Below the pieces are notes generated by a model. The model saw only the letters and a list, made by a program, of their open reading frames with translations. It was not told where the DNA came from and did not search any database. Positions 25,423 to 35,864 of a stretch of 64,000 bases of DNA are shown piece by piece (position 1 is the first letter of the stretch; each line of letters opens with the position of its first letter). The position numbers were made by a program, and so were the translations under genes. Location: contig JBHGNT010000010.1 of the NCBI GenBank assembly GCA_043228905.1, forward strand, positions 4,712,001 to 4,776,000, read 5' to 3'. This DNA comes from Azolla caroliniana. Taxonomy: Eukaryota > Polypodiophyta.

Positions 25423-25429
25423 GTTGGCT

Positions 25430-26347
25430 GAGAATAGGATGCAGGGGAAGGTGAGGGTGTAATAATGTAGGATGAAGCTTCTTCGCTGATTGTTTGCTCG
25501 CCTGCTAGCCGTAGGTAAGTTAAAAAAATCATATTTTTTTTTAGAAAAAGAAAAGAAAAGAAATACTTGTACATGTATTCGTATTCGTATTTGTTTGCAT
25601 TCATGGGGGAGGCCCCACAAATGTGAACATGTCAATCTATGGTCGCATTCTCCTTTTCACATCTTGGTGAGATGTTAAAAATGTCTTATTTTAGTAGACT
25701 TTCTAAAGGGTACAACGCATGCATACATAGTTTCTTAAAACATAGTGGAATTCTAAATCAAATCATTCAATGACAAGAAAATCAATAGTCTTATATTCTT
25801 TCTATCATGTTTTTCTATCCAGTTCTTAGATAAGGTATGACATTCCATGCAAGATTAATTGGATTAACCCTCATTTTGTATAATATGAAACTCATAAACC
25901 ATAGGATAAATGTTACAATGCAAAATTGATGTGTATATTTATATATAATACATTCGCAAGGGATTTCCAGAGGTTGCATTTATATAAAATACATTTGCAA
26001 GAGAAATATTCCAATGACACATCACGCATGACATGTGACACCTTGAACATGGATAATAACCGAACTATAATAACCAAAATATTCCAATCATACGAACAAA
26101 TGATAGAGTATACTATCCTGTGAATACCCAGACTAGAATGGAGACCATAAACAACATGTATACATGCAAATTATACATAAACTCTAAGTTCAACAACTTA
26201 TACAACACAAATTATAAATAAACTCAAACTATACTTATGTCGGAAGTCATACAACACAAGATATCAATAATGTCAAAGTTTAATATTGTTCGAATTATAC
26301 ATCTAGCCATATGCATTCAATCCAACAGTAAGTCCGATACGATGGAT
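25430..26347. other. Intergenic, nothing recognised
   Basis: AT-rich spacer up to the left edge of element A. No gene, RNA or repeat boundary recognised. Confidence 0.5.
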
Positions 26348-27224
26348 TGTCATGATATGGCATAGTATGGCTTCAAAAAGACTTGAACCCATGACCTTGT
26401 GTTGAATGGGTGGAAGCCATACCATTAAGCCATGTATTGTAATACAAATAATATTATTTTCATTTATTAATTCATTATAAGAAATTCATGCATATTGTTG
26501 AGATATCAAGCTCAACTAGTTTAATCTAGTTAGTCAACACATGTAACTTAGTAGTTACCTAGATCGAATCTAGTTAATGTGTTGACCTTAAGCCTTTAAA
26601 TAGGACCTTGTACTTAAGTGGGATATTCTAGATCCTCCACTCCTTAGTACATTTAATGTAGGACTTACACATAAGTACCTATGTTCTACCCACACATGTG
26701 CACCTTTGCACATGGGTTGTATATATACCTCATTGTGGGTATTTTTGAACGTTGATGACACTTTTCAATATAGTCAATCATCCCCCATTTATCTTTGTGT
26801 TCAAGTGTAACTTCCTCTCTCTCTCTCTTCCTCTCACACACTCTCACACCCATATCATACTAATCTTCCGCTGCTTAACGTAACCATATAATTAGTCTCT
26901 AATTAACCCTAGTTAATTACCTAATTACTTAACACATATTCTAGATTGCTCTGGAACAATCTAGAAATTTGAGGAATACTCTTGCCAATACTATAAATAG
27001 AGGCACATGGTTCAGAATCAATTCGGTTCACTGCCAGTCTTAAGCCCCTATATGTTCTTGTATCTTCTCTTCATATAATATACCACTTGTTATCATTATT
27101 CTCTCTCTCTCATAAATAATGGCTTTCATTACGAAAGAAAAAACACCACCATGACTAAGTTACTACAAAGTATAGAACCCTTCTATTTAGGGATCTAAAG
27201 ACTACTACGATACACACACACACA

Positions 27225-27263
<39 letters not shown>

Positions 27264-27373
27264 TCTCTCGTGAGTCCCACACACTCCCTTCCTCTTAGTA
27301 ATAATCCTCATAGTACTTTCTTCCTCTATCTCTAGTACTAATTCCCTCTCTGTCTTTAGCACTATTCCTGACA
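26348..27373 (+). repeat. Element A 5' LTR
   Basis: Starts TGTCATGATATGG and ends TATTCCTGACA. A solo LTR plus its 5-bp target duplication (444 bp) is embedded, leaving about 580 bp of original LTR. TATAAAT box at 26992-26998; downstream AATTCGGTTCA at 27020-27030 is the predicted RNA start region. The first 90 bp read as a tRNA-like sequence on the - strand. A CA/CT microsatellite lies near 27214-27260. Confidence 0.85.
26496..26934. mobile_element. Solo LTR (439 bp) nested in element A 5' LTR
   Basis: Starts TGTTGAGATATCAAGCTC and ends TTACTTAACA. It is flanked by the perfect 5-bp duplication CATAT (26491-26495 and 26935-26939). Removing it restores alignment with the element A 3' LTR (ATGTATATTCTAGATT). 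It has a TATA-like run near 26,720 and a CT-rich stretch near 26,815. The TG...CA ends and 5-bp duplication fit copia or gypsy; no internal sequence remains. Confidence 0.9.
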
Positions 27374-27375
27374 AC

Positions 27376-27387
27376 TTGAACCAAATT
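27376..27387 (+). promoter_or_regulatory. Element A self-primer binding site
   Basis: TTGAACCAAATT lies 2 nt after the LTR end. Its complement AATTTGGTTCAA matches the predicted RNA start AATTCGGTTCAA of the 3' LTR at 11 of 12 positions. Elements B and C show perfect pairing at the same place. Confidence 0.65.
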
Positions 27388-27453
27388 TCCCTTCATCTTC
27401 GTATCCCTCCTTCCCTTCATTCTATTCTTCTTATCCTTCCTTCCTCCAATACT

Positions 27454-28586
27454 ATGGCGACTGTTAGCGCTCAATAATACCAATCTATTTTCTTGGAGTT
27501 GCAATACTTGAAATAAAAGTTTGTAGCACTAGAACAAGAAAATCAACAATTGTTGGGGGATCTTCAACAAATCTCTCTAGAAAAGTAGCAAACAGAACAA
27601 TAACACGGGGAGTTGGCGTTACGTGTGCAACAACTTGAAGCAACCATTGTGTCATTACAACAACAAGGACAAAGTACTCAAGGGATTCATAAAGAACCTA
27701 AGATCGGTCTTCCTACAAAATTCGATGGAACGCGATCACAATTCAAAGGATTTCTTAATCAGGTACGTCTGGTGATTCAAATGCATCCTTCCCGATATCC
27801 CACCGATGCATACCAAGTGGGACTAGTAGGCACGTTGCTTAGTGGCACAACTTTGGCATGGTTCGCTCCTTTGTTAGAAAAAGGATCTCCATTGTTAAAT
27901 AATTTTGAGGAATTTATTAGCGAGTTTAAATCCTGTTTCGGAGACACTGACAACATTAGGACGACACTCAATAAAATCCGAAGATTGCGTCAAGGTGATC
28001 GTCTAGCCTCAACCTACACTATGGATTTTCGTCTACTTGCCACCAATATTACTTGGGATGACCTAGAATTGATGGAGCAGTTTCGATTTGCCTACGAAAT
28101 GATGTCAAAGACTTACTCCCGACTTTCCCTGAAGAACCAAAGTCGCTCACAGAGGCAACCAGTCGAGCGGTACGTTGCGATAACAGGCTTTTCGAACGAT
28201 GTTCAGAACGTCGGTTACAAATGCCAAGAGCAAGGTCGGAGCCCACATACGCCTAAGTCGTGGCAAAACCATTTGCAAGGGAGTCATATAATGTGTCTCC
28301 AACAAATACTCCAACACCGATGGAAATTGACACCACACGTCATCGTGGACCATTATCGGAAGAGGAAAAGCAACGACGCCGAGCAAATCGACTATGTCTT
28401 TATTGTGGTGGACCGAGACATATTGCAGTGAATTGTTCCCATAGGCCAAGAAGACAGGTAAATCAAATAGTCGCTAGTACTAAACCTGAGTCTATTTCAT
28501 TAGGAGTGTTTGATAGTCCTAATAGCCCAAGCCTATCAAACAAATTTGAAGTTCTTCGTCGACTAGAAGAAGAGTTAAACGACTAA
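27454..28586 (+). pseudogene. Element A gag (decayed)
   Basis: Begins ATGGCGACTGTTAGCGCT, parallel to the intact gag of element C. In-frame stops occur within the first 150 nt at positions where C has Glu or Gln codons. A frameshift near 28,085-28,260 breaks the capsid region; the correct frame resumes with PFARESYNVS and ends LEEELND. The zinc knuckle CLYCGGPRHIAVNC is preserved. It ends with the same GTTAAAC frameshift heptamer (28574-28580) as C. Confidence 0.88.
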
Positions 28587-28619
28587 GTCTAGCTAAAATA
28601 GGAGCCGTTTGGTTGGACA
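28574..28619 (+). promoter_or_regulatory. -1 frameshift signal, element A (conserved copy)
   Basis: GTTAAAC at 28574-28580 and a downstream stem GTCTAGCTAAA with TTTGGTTGGAC. Relative to element C two stem bases changed C to T, both leaving G:U pairs. Confidence 0.7.
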
Positions 28620-28919
28620 GATCTGTGCAACCCATTAGTGGTTCCATTCCCTCTAAGAAAGTTAGCAATGTCTTCCTAGTTCAAGTAACAATTAGTACTA
28701 AAAGTAACCCTCCAGTACATGTCTTAGCACTCTTAGATTCCGAAGCCAATTCTTGCTTCATGGATAAGAATTTTGCCCAATCTCATAAGATATCCCTAAG
28801 AAAACTCCCATGCCCAGCTTCTGTAATAGTCATTGATGGTCGCCCCATTGCTTCAGGAAATATCATAGAAGAGTTAGAGCTGATTAGGGTAGTCCTAAAT
28901 AATTTGGCGTGTGTAGTAT
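28587..28919 (+). pseudogene. Element A protease start, cut by TRIM insertion
   Basis: The pol frame reads SVQPISGSIPSKKVSNVFLV, then LALLDSEANSCFMDKNFAQS. The aspartic protease box is LLDSEA, whereas element C has LLDSGA, so the conserved Gly is lost. The frame is interrupted at 28919 by the TRIM element and continues past copia E at 35865. Confidence 0.8.
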
Positions 28920-30057
28920 TGTGGTGTGCACGTATGCCTTTGTGACACTCTTTTAGCACACCCTTTTTAGGATGCATGTACCTAAGCCAACCCACCCTTT
29001 TAGCATACCCTTTTAAGCTAAGCCAACCCAAATGGGTACCTTTGTATAAACTATAAATTGAGTAAGAAGTAAGAAGCTAAAGAGACTGGTTTTGATCTCT
29101 AATGTGCATTTCACATATTGGTGGAGAAGTGGAGTACCAGTTCCCCACATCCAAGCATCCACCTCTTCCCCCTCAACTTCTTGTCCCACGAGTTTCTCCG
29201 ATCCCCTTCCTACACGATCCCCGATCCCCCTCTGACACGATAGCCCTCCTGTCCCCCACCTCAGCCAAGTCCAGGTGGCCCTTAGTCCACAGGAGCGATT
29301 GATCTTCGCCGCCATATGATCTTTCCTCGATCCCCCTCCGACACGATAGCCCTCCTGTCCCCCACCTCAGCCAAGTCCAGGTGGCCCTTAGTCCACAGGA
29401 GCGATTGATCTTCGCCGCCATATGATCTTTCCTCGATCCCCCTTCGACACGATAGCCCTCATGTCCCCCACCTCAGCTGAGTCCAGGTGGCCCTTAGTCC
29501 ACAAGAGTGATTGATCTCTATTCGCCGATTGATAGCTCGTTTTCTGTCACTAGCCCCGTCCAACTATCAAGGCCAACAAATCCACGGGGGATGTCCTCAA
29601 TGTCGTTGCAACTCAACTATGTGTCCGTAGATGTTTACATCCCCATGCCATCTTCACTGAATGCCTCAACAAGACCCTCAAGCAGGAGGTTGCCGCATGA
29701 ATCAACCCTTTTAGAGCACTCTATGGGTGTGATCCTCACCTCCCACCAGAATCGTCCATTGACGTCCATTCCGAACCTGCCAACATGCCACCTTAGGCCC
29801 ATCTTCTGACCCCCATCCTTTCCCCGTGTTGTAAACCTCCTTGTTTCTCTCAAGGGGGAAATGTGGTGTGCATGTATGCCTTTGTGCCACTATTTTAGCA
29901 CACCCTTTTTAGGATGCATGTACCTAAGCCGACCCACCCTTTTAGCATACCCTTTTAAGCTAAGCCAACCCAAATGGGTACCTTTGTATAAACTATAAAT
30001 TGAGTAAGAAGTAAGAAGCTAAAGAGACTGGTTTTGATCTCTTATGTGCATTTCACA
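28920..30057. mobile_element. TRIM-like non-autonomous LTR element (1138 bp)
   Basis: Two 196-bp LTRs (28920-29115 and 29862-30057) start TGTGGTGTGCA and end TGCATTTCACA. They flank a 746-bp interior. The target duplication is GTAT (28916-28919 and 30058-30061). A polypurine tract CAAGGGGGAAA (29851-29861) precedes the right LTR, so the element runs on the + strand. The interior encodes no gag or pol and is dominated by three 106-bp tandem repeats. It depends on another element for enzymes. The primer site is not obvious; TGGTGGAGAAGTGG lies 4 nt inside. Confidence 0.9.
29223..29520. repeat. Three 106-bp tandem repeats inside the TRIM element
   Basis: Units starting GATCCCCCTCCGACACGATA begin at 29223, 29329 and 29435. 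Copies 1 and 2 are nearly identical; copy 3 is slightly diverged and truncated. On the - strand they give repeated short peptides, but no known protein. Confidence 0.9.
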
Positions 30058-30099
30058 GTATCATTTAATATAATTAGTAGTTCAGATCATCCAATTGTC

Positions 30100-30384
30100 T
30101 GACAGGAATTGCACGCTCCCTATGCGCAACGCTCGGCCACAACCGAGCTTAGAATCATACACAGAAAACGGAAACAAAAAAAAACACGACACAAAGGAGA
30201 GAAAGAGTACACAGGATGTTTAACGTGGAAAACCCTAAGAGGGAAAAACCACGGGAGTCCACAGACTCCAAACTATCGCTATATAAGAATGTACAATGGT
30301 GGAGCGCCGAGGCAACGACCTCAAGCTTGCTATCTTCGCCACAGTCGGCGGTTACAACAGAGATGCGAACTCTTCGTCTCTTCG

Positions 30385-30432
<48 letters not shown>

Positions 30433-30854
30433 CACTGTTACACACTCTCTCTTCTTGCACCAACAAGAATGACAACAACACATAAGTTTGCCCTAAGTCA
30501 TATTTATACTAATATGACTTTTTGGCTATTTACAAATATAGCCCCGATGGACTCTTAGAAACACATTTACGAATATGTCTCTTCATCTAGTGAGCACTCC
30601 TCACCGGGCCTGCATCATCCGGTGCTTGCCGAGTACTCGTCATCCGGTTCTCACCGGGTCTTCCGTAGCCGGGTACTCCTCATCCGGTTCTCACCGGGTC
30701 TGCAACATCCGGCTCTCCGTAGCCGGGTACTCATCATTCGGTTCTCACTGGGTCTTCCGTAGCCGGGTATTCCTCATCCGGATAGGCCTCGGCCGAGTTT
30801 GCTCATCAGTACTGTTCTTCTGACTTCCCATCCGGAGGGACCTGTTTCCTAACA
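30100..30854 (-). repeat. Element E 3' LTR
   Basis: A 755-bp LTR (sense on - strand). It contains a (CT)n tract at 30391-30428 and CCGG-rich repeats (30600-30800), units like CACCGGGTCTTCCGTAGCC, resembling the 59,991 solo LTR and 63.4-kb repeats. Confidence 0.92.
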
Positions 30855-30864
30855 AACTCCCCCT

Positions 30865-33800
30865 TCACTCCGGCATGGGATGTCTTACTAGTCCGATCCG
30901 CTTCCTGCATGCATCCAACTTGTCGGGTATCAGTACTTTGGTCAGCATATCTGACCCGTTCTCGTCCGTGTGGATCTTCGTCAACACAAACTCATGGTCA
31001 TCTACTCTTTCCCGGATCCAGTGATACCTCCGCTGGATATGCTTCGTCCGGGAATGGTAGGCCGCATTCTTAGCAAGGTGGATGACACTTTGACTGTCGC
31101 AATAGAGCCGATATTCATCTTGCCGGATGCCGAGCTCTCCGATGAAGTCCTTCATCCATAATATTTCCTTGCCGGCTTCCACAACCGCCATGTACTACGC
31201 CTCCGTGGTTGACAACGCAACCGTATTCTGTAGCCTCAACTGCCATGAGATGGCTCCCCCTGCATATGTCATTACATACCCGGATGTAGACCGGTTGGTA
31301 TCCACATCAGCCGACATGTCTGAATCGGTAAAACCGTCAAGTTGAGGTTTTCCGGAACTGAATCGGAGACACATATTTGAAGTGCCCTTCAAATACCAGA
31401 GTATCCATTTGACCGCGTTCCAGTGCTCCTTGCCGAGATTGCTCATGAACCGGCTCACCACTCCGACTGCGTATCCTATATCCGGTCGGGTACACACCAT
31501 TGCGTACATTAAGCTCCCGACGGCAGAGGCATATGGAACCTTCATCATATCAGCCTTCTCTGTTTTAGTCTTCAGGCTTTGCTTACCGGATAATCTGCAG
31601 TTTGCCGGGAGTGTCGATCCGACCGGTTTCGCTTCTAACATGTTGAACCGCTGAAGCACCTTTGTCACGTATTTCTCCTGTGATAGCCACAATTGCTTCG
31701 TTGGCCGGTTCCGGATGATATGCATCCCCAGCATCTGTCTTGCCGGACCCAAGTCTTTCATTGAGAAGGTCCGGTTGAGAGCCTTCTTCAGCATTCGTAT
31801 TTTGGCTTGGTCCTGTCCGACGATCAACATGTCGTCCACGTATAGAAGGAGTATCAGGAAGTCGCCTCCTTCGAACTTCTTCACAAACACGCAGTGATCA
31901 GCCTGCGTCTTGTGGTACCCTTGATCGATCATGAAGGAGTCGAACTTCTGGTACCATTGTCGGGGAGCCTGCTTCAGTCCGTACATGCTCTTCTTCAACC
32001 GGCATACCAGGTGCTCCTTCCCTTTCTCCACGAATCCTTCCGGTTGCTGCATGTAGATCTCCTCTTTGAGGTCACCGTGAAGGAATGCCGTCTTCACGTC
32101 TAACTGCTCTACCTCGAGGTCCATGCTTGCCGCTATACTCAGCACCGTCCGGATGGAGGTCATCTTTACTACCGGGGCAAATATCTCGTCGAAGTCCACA
32201 CCCTTCTTCTGCTGGAACCCCTTCACCACGATCCTGGCTTTGTATCTCGGGGGGTTGCCAGGCATCTCCCGGTTTCAACTTGTACACCCACTTATTTCGG
32301 AGTGCCCGCTTTCCTTTCGGCAACTCCACCAATTCGTACGTATGGTTCTCATGCATGGAATCCATCTCATCCTGCATGGCACTTAACCATTTTCGGATGT
32401 GGGTGTCATCCTTCGCTTCTTCGAAGCTTTCTGGCTCACCCTCGTCGGTTAGCAGCACATGCTCTGCATCCGGAAATCTTCGGGGGGCCCTTCTCTCTCT
32501 GAGAGGATATCTCCGTCTTTGGGCTTCGGTAACCGGATCCTCCATTTGCTCTTCATCCGAATCCGATTCGGGTTCTTGGCCGGTACCGGTTTCAACTTCC
32601 TCTACTTCTTCTTCTGCCGGTTCGGTATCCTCACCATAACCGGCTGGTTCCTCGAGTGCTAACCGGTCTCTTGCCGATTGGGTCTGCTCATCGTAGATTC
32701 GATCCTTACCGGTCGACTCGGAGTTCATTATCTTCTTCTCCGACTCCCAGTCGACGAGCGTCTTGTCCTCCATGAAGATAATATCTCGACTCCGGAATAC
32801 CTTCTTGTCGACCAGGTCCCACACTCGGTAGCCGAACTCATCGTCGCCGTAACCAAGGAATATGCATGGCCGGGTCTTTGGATCTAACTTTCCTCTCCGG
32901 TCCTTAGCTACATGCACATTCGCAAGACACCCGAATACCTTCATATGCCGGTAGGATACTTCCTTACCGGTCCATACCCTCTGTGGCGTGTCTCCGTCCA
33001 AGGGTACTGAGGGTGATCTGTTTATCACATACGTCGCTGTCGACAGTGCCTCATCCCAAAACTTCTTGGGTAGTTTTGCATGCGCCAACATACTCCGGAC
33101 CCTCTCCATTATGGTCCGGTTCATCCTCTCAGCCAACCCATTTAGTTCCGGCGTCTTCGGCACGGTAAATTCGAGCCGGATTCCCTTCGAGCGACAATAC
33201 TCCTCGAACTGCCCCCGGTATTCACCTCTGTTATCAGCTTGAACCGCCTTCAGCTTCCGGCCAGTCTCTCTTTCCACTCTCGCATGGAGCTCTTTGAAGA
33301 TGGATAACACCTGATCCTTCGTCTTTAATGGTGTGGCCCACAGCTTCCGGCTGTGGTCATCTATGAACGTCACGAAGTACTGTGATCCTGCATGTGACTT
33401 CGTGTCCACTTGACACACATCAGTATGCACCAACTCCAGTGGTGTATTACGTCTCATCGGTGACCTCGAGCGGAAGGAGGTCCGGTTTTGCTTTCTGGCC
33501 AGACAATCAGTGCACTTCTCCAAGTGCACGTTCTTCACTGGAATGAGGTTGTCGTCTGCAAGCCTCTTCATCCCCTTCTCGCTCATGTGACATAGCCTTT
33601 TGTGCCACAGCTCACCGACAATGTCGGATGCCACGTTCACTTCCTCCGGACATAACCGGGCATTCATCAGGTACAATGTGTTTACCTTCCGGGCCCGAGC
33701 CACAATCAGGCTCCCTTTGCTGAACTTCATAACACCGTTCCGGATGCTACCCGTGTAGCCTTCATCATCTAGCCGACCGGTTGATATCAGGTTCAGACGA

Positions 33801-34926
33801 ACCTCCGGAACGTGTCGAACATCCTTTAGCAGCATCTTGCATCCGGTTGGTGTTGACAGCTACACGTCTCCTATGCCGACAATTCGGCATGTACCTTCAT
33901 TCCCCATCCGGACACAACTGTGATCAACAGCTGAGTAGGATGAGAAGCATTTCCGGTCCGGGGTAAGGTGGAACGACACTCCGGAGTCGACCACCCAGGT
34001 CATCTCGTCGCCGGCAAGGTTTAGTTCACTTTCCTCGGTGATGAGCATCAACTCTTCTTCACTTGCCGTGATTGCCGTCGTTCCCTTCCGATTCATTCCC
34101 CTCCGGTCTTTACCGTTCCGGTCCGGTGTCCGCTTCGAATCGGTACCGTCGGTTTCCTTGTCTTTCCGGAAATGCCAACAGTTCTTCTGGAAGTGTCCCG
34201 GCTTGCCGCAATAGAAGCAAGTAGCCCCCCCCCCCCCCCCCCCCCCCTTTACTTTGACCGCGTCCCCGACTTTTCCCGGTTCTGGGGACTACGGTTCCTT
34301 TGTCTTCCGCGTTCCGATTCGGTAAGGAGCGCTTTGGAGTCGGAGCTCGTATCCTTATCTTTCCGACGCGCCTCCTTATCTAGCAAGCTCGATTTCACTC
34401 TTGCTAGGGATAACTGTTTCCCTTCCGGCCCGGCGTTGCCCAAGGTGACAACCAACGTCTCCCAGCTATCTGGGAGGGAACCGAGCAGGAGTAGTGCTAG
34501 TACCTCGTCGGCGAGAGGTACTTCCAATGATGTTGCCTGGTGGATCAGCCCCTGGAAGGCATTCATGTGCTCCGCCATGCTGGAGCCATCTTGGTATCAG
34601 AGTCTTACTAGCTTCCGGAATACCGAAACCTGGTTAACAACATTTTTGTTTTGAAACATAATGCCGATCTTCTCCCAGAGGTCATGAGCCTTGCTCTCTT
34701 CATTGAAGTTGTTGTATAGGTTCATGTCGATGAAGCATCGTATATACGCCGTTGTCTTCATGTGCATCACCTCCCATATCGTGGCGTCGATTTTGTCCGG
34801 TCTCTTGTCCCCAAACTGAACCGGCAACCAAAGATCTTTAACCACGAGCATGTCCCTCATCTTCGACTTCCACACCGAATAGTTGGAGCCGGTGAGCTTG
34901 AACATGCCTCCCAACGAATCATCCAT
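30865..34926 (-). pseudogene. Element E gag-pol (Ty1/copia)
   Basis: Start at 34926 (MDDSLGGMFKLTGSNYSVWK). Gag continues to a zinc-knuckle region, then protease (VVDSGVSFHLT), integrase (H...H...CTDC core; D...D...E with VHTDVCQVD, QADNRGEYRG, LNGLAERMNR), RT (DVKTAFLHGDL, LLLYVDDMLIVG) and RNase H (TDSDMSAD...YCDSQSVIHL). Lesions: TGA at 34597-34599, a 23-C run at 34225-34247 that disturbs the zinc-knuckle region, a stop at 33860-33862, a frameshift near 32,265-32,290, and TAG at 31192-31194 in place of the Glu of the TTEAEY box. Order PR-IN-RT-RH defines it as copia. Confidence 0.93.
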
Positions 34927-34941
34927 TTTCTGTGTCGTTTC

Positions 34942-34953
34942 GCTCTGATACCA
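34942..34953 (-). promoter_or_regulatory. Element E primer binding site (initiator tRNA-Met)
   Basis: The sense strand reads TGGTATCAGAGC, the standard plant primer site for initiator tRNA-Met, 3 nt from the LTR end. Confidence 0.95.
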
Positions 34954-34956
34954 CTT

Positions 34957-35240
34957 TGACAGGAACTGCACGCTCCCTATGCGCAACGCTCGGCCACAAC
35001 CGAGCTTAGAATCATACACAGAAAACGGAAACAAAAAAAAACATGACACAAAGGAGAGAAAGAGTACACAGGATGTTTAACGTGGAAAACCTTGAGAGGG
35101 AAAAACCACAGGAGTCCACAGACTCCAAACTATCACTATATAAGAATGTACAATGGTGGAGCGCCGAGGCAATGACCTCGAGCTTGCTATCTTCGCCACA
35201 GTCGGCGGTTACAATAGAGATGCGAACTCTTCGTCTCTTC

Positions 35241-35279
<39 letters not shown>

Positions 35280-35859
35280 CACTGTTACACGCTCTCTCTT
35301 CTTGCACCAACAAGAATGACAACAACACATAAGTTTGCCCTAAGTCATATTTATACTAATATGACTTTCCGGCTATTTACAAATATAGCCCCGATGGACT
35401 CTCAGAAACACATTTACGAATATGTCTCAGAAACACACACTGTTACACGCTCTCTCTTCTTGCACCAACAAGAATGACAACAACACATAAGTTTGCCCTA
35501 AGTCATATTTATACTAATATGACTTTCCGGCTATTTACAAATATAGCCCCGATGGACTCTCAGAAACACATTTACGAATATCTCTCTTCATCCAGTGAGC
35601 ACTCCTCACCGGGCCTGCATCATCCGACGCTTGCCGAGTACTCGTCATCCGGTTCTCACCGGGTCTTCCGTAGCCGGGTACTCCTCATCCGGTTCTCACC
35701 GGGTCTGCAACATCCGGCTCTCCGTAGCTGGGTACTCATCATCCGGTTCTCACCGGGTCTTCCGTAGCCGGGTATTCCTCATCCGGATAGGCCTCGGCCG
35801 AGTTTGCTCATCAGTATTGTTCTTCTGACTTCCCATCCGGAGGGACTTGTTTCCTAACA
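34957..35859 (-). repeat. Element E 5' LTR with 158-bp internal tandem duplication
   Basis: A 903-bp LTR, longer than its partner because the segment starting ACTGTTACACGCTCTCTC is duplicated (35281 and 35439, period 158 bp). The partner LTR has one copy, so the duplication arose after or during insertion. Confidence 0.9.
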
Positions 35860-35864
35860 TTGTC

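Larger units (their letters stand above)
30100..35859 (-). mobile_element. Element E: Ty1/copia retrotransposon in element A
   Basis: LTRs at 30100-30854 and 34957-35859 flank a - strand gag-pol. The target duplication TTGTC is perfect (30095-30099 and 35860-35864) and joins the protease frame of element A across the gap. On the sense strand the LTR starts TGTTAGGAAACA and ends TTCCTGTCA. The primer site GCTCTGATACCA (34942-34953, + strand) is complementary to initiator tRNA-Met. The polypurine tract AAGGGGGAG lies next to the left LTR. At least four coding lesions make it non-autonomous. Confidence 0.95.

Noticed and set aside
32085-32639. 184-codon + strand frame opposite copia E pol
   Set aside because: Complement of the copia integrase-RT linker; no independent motif.
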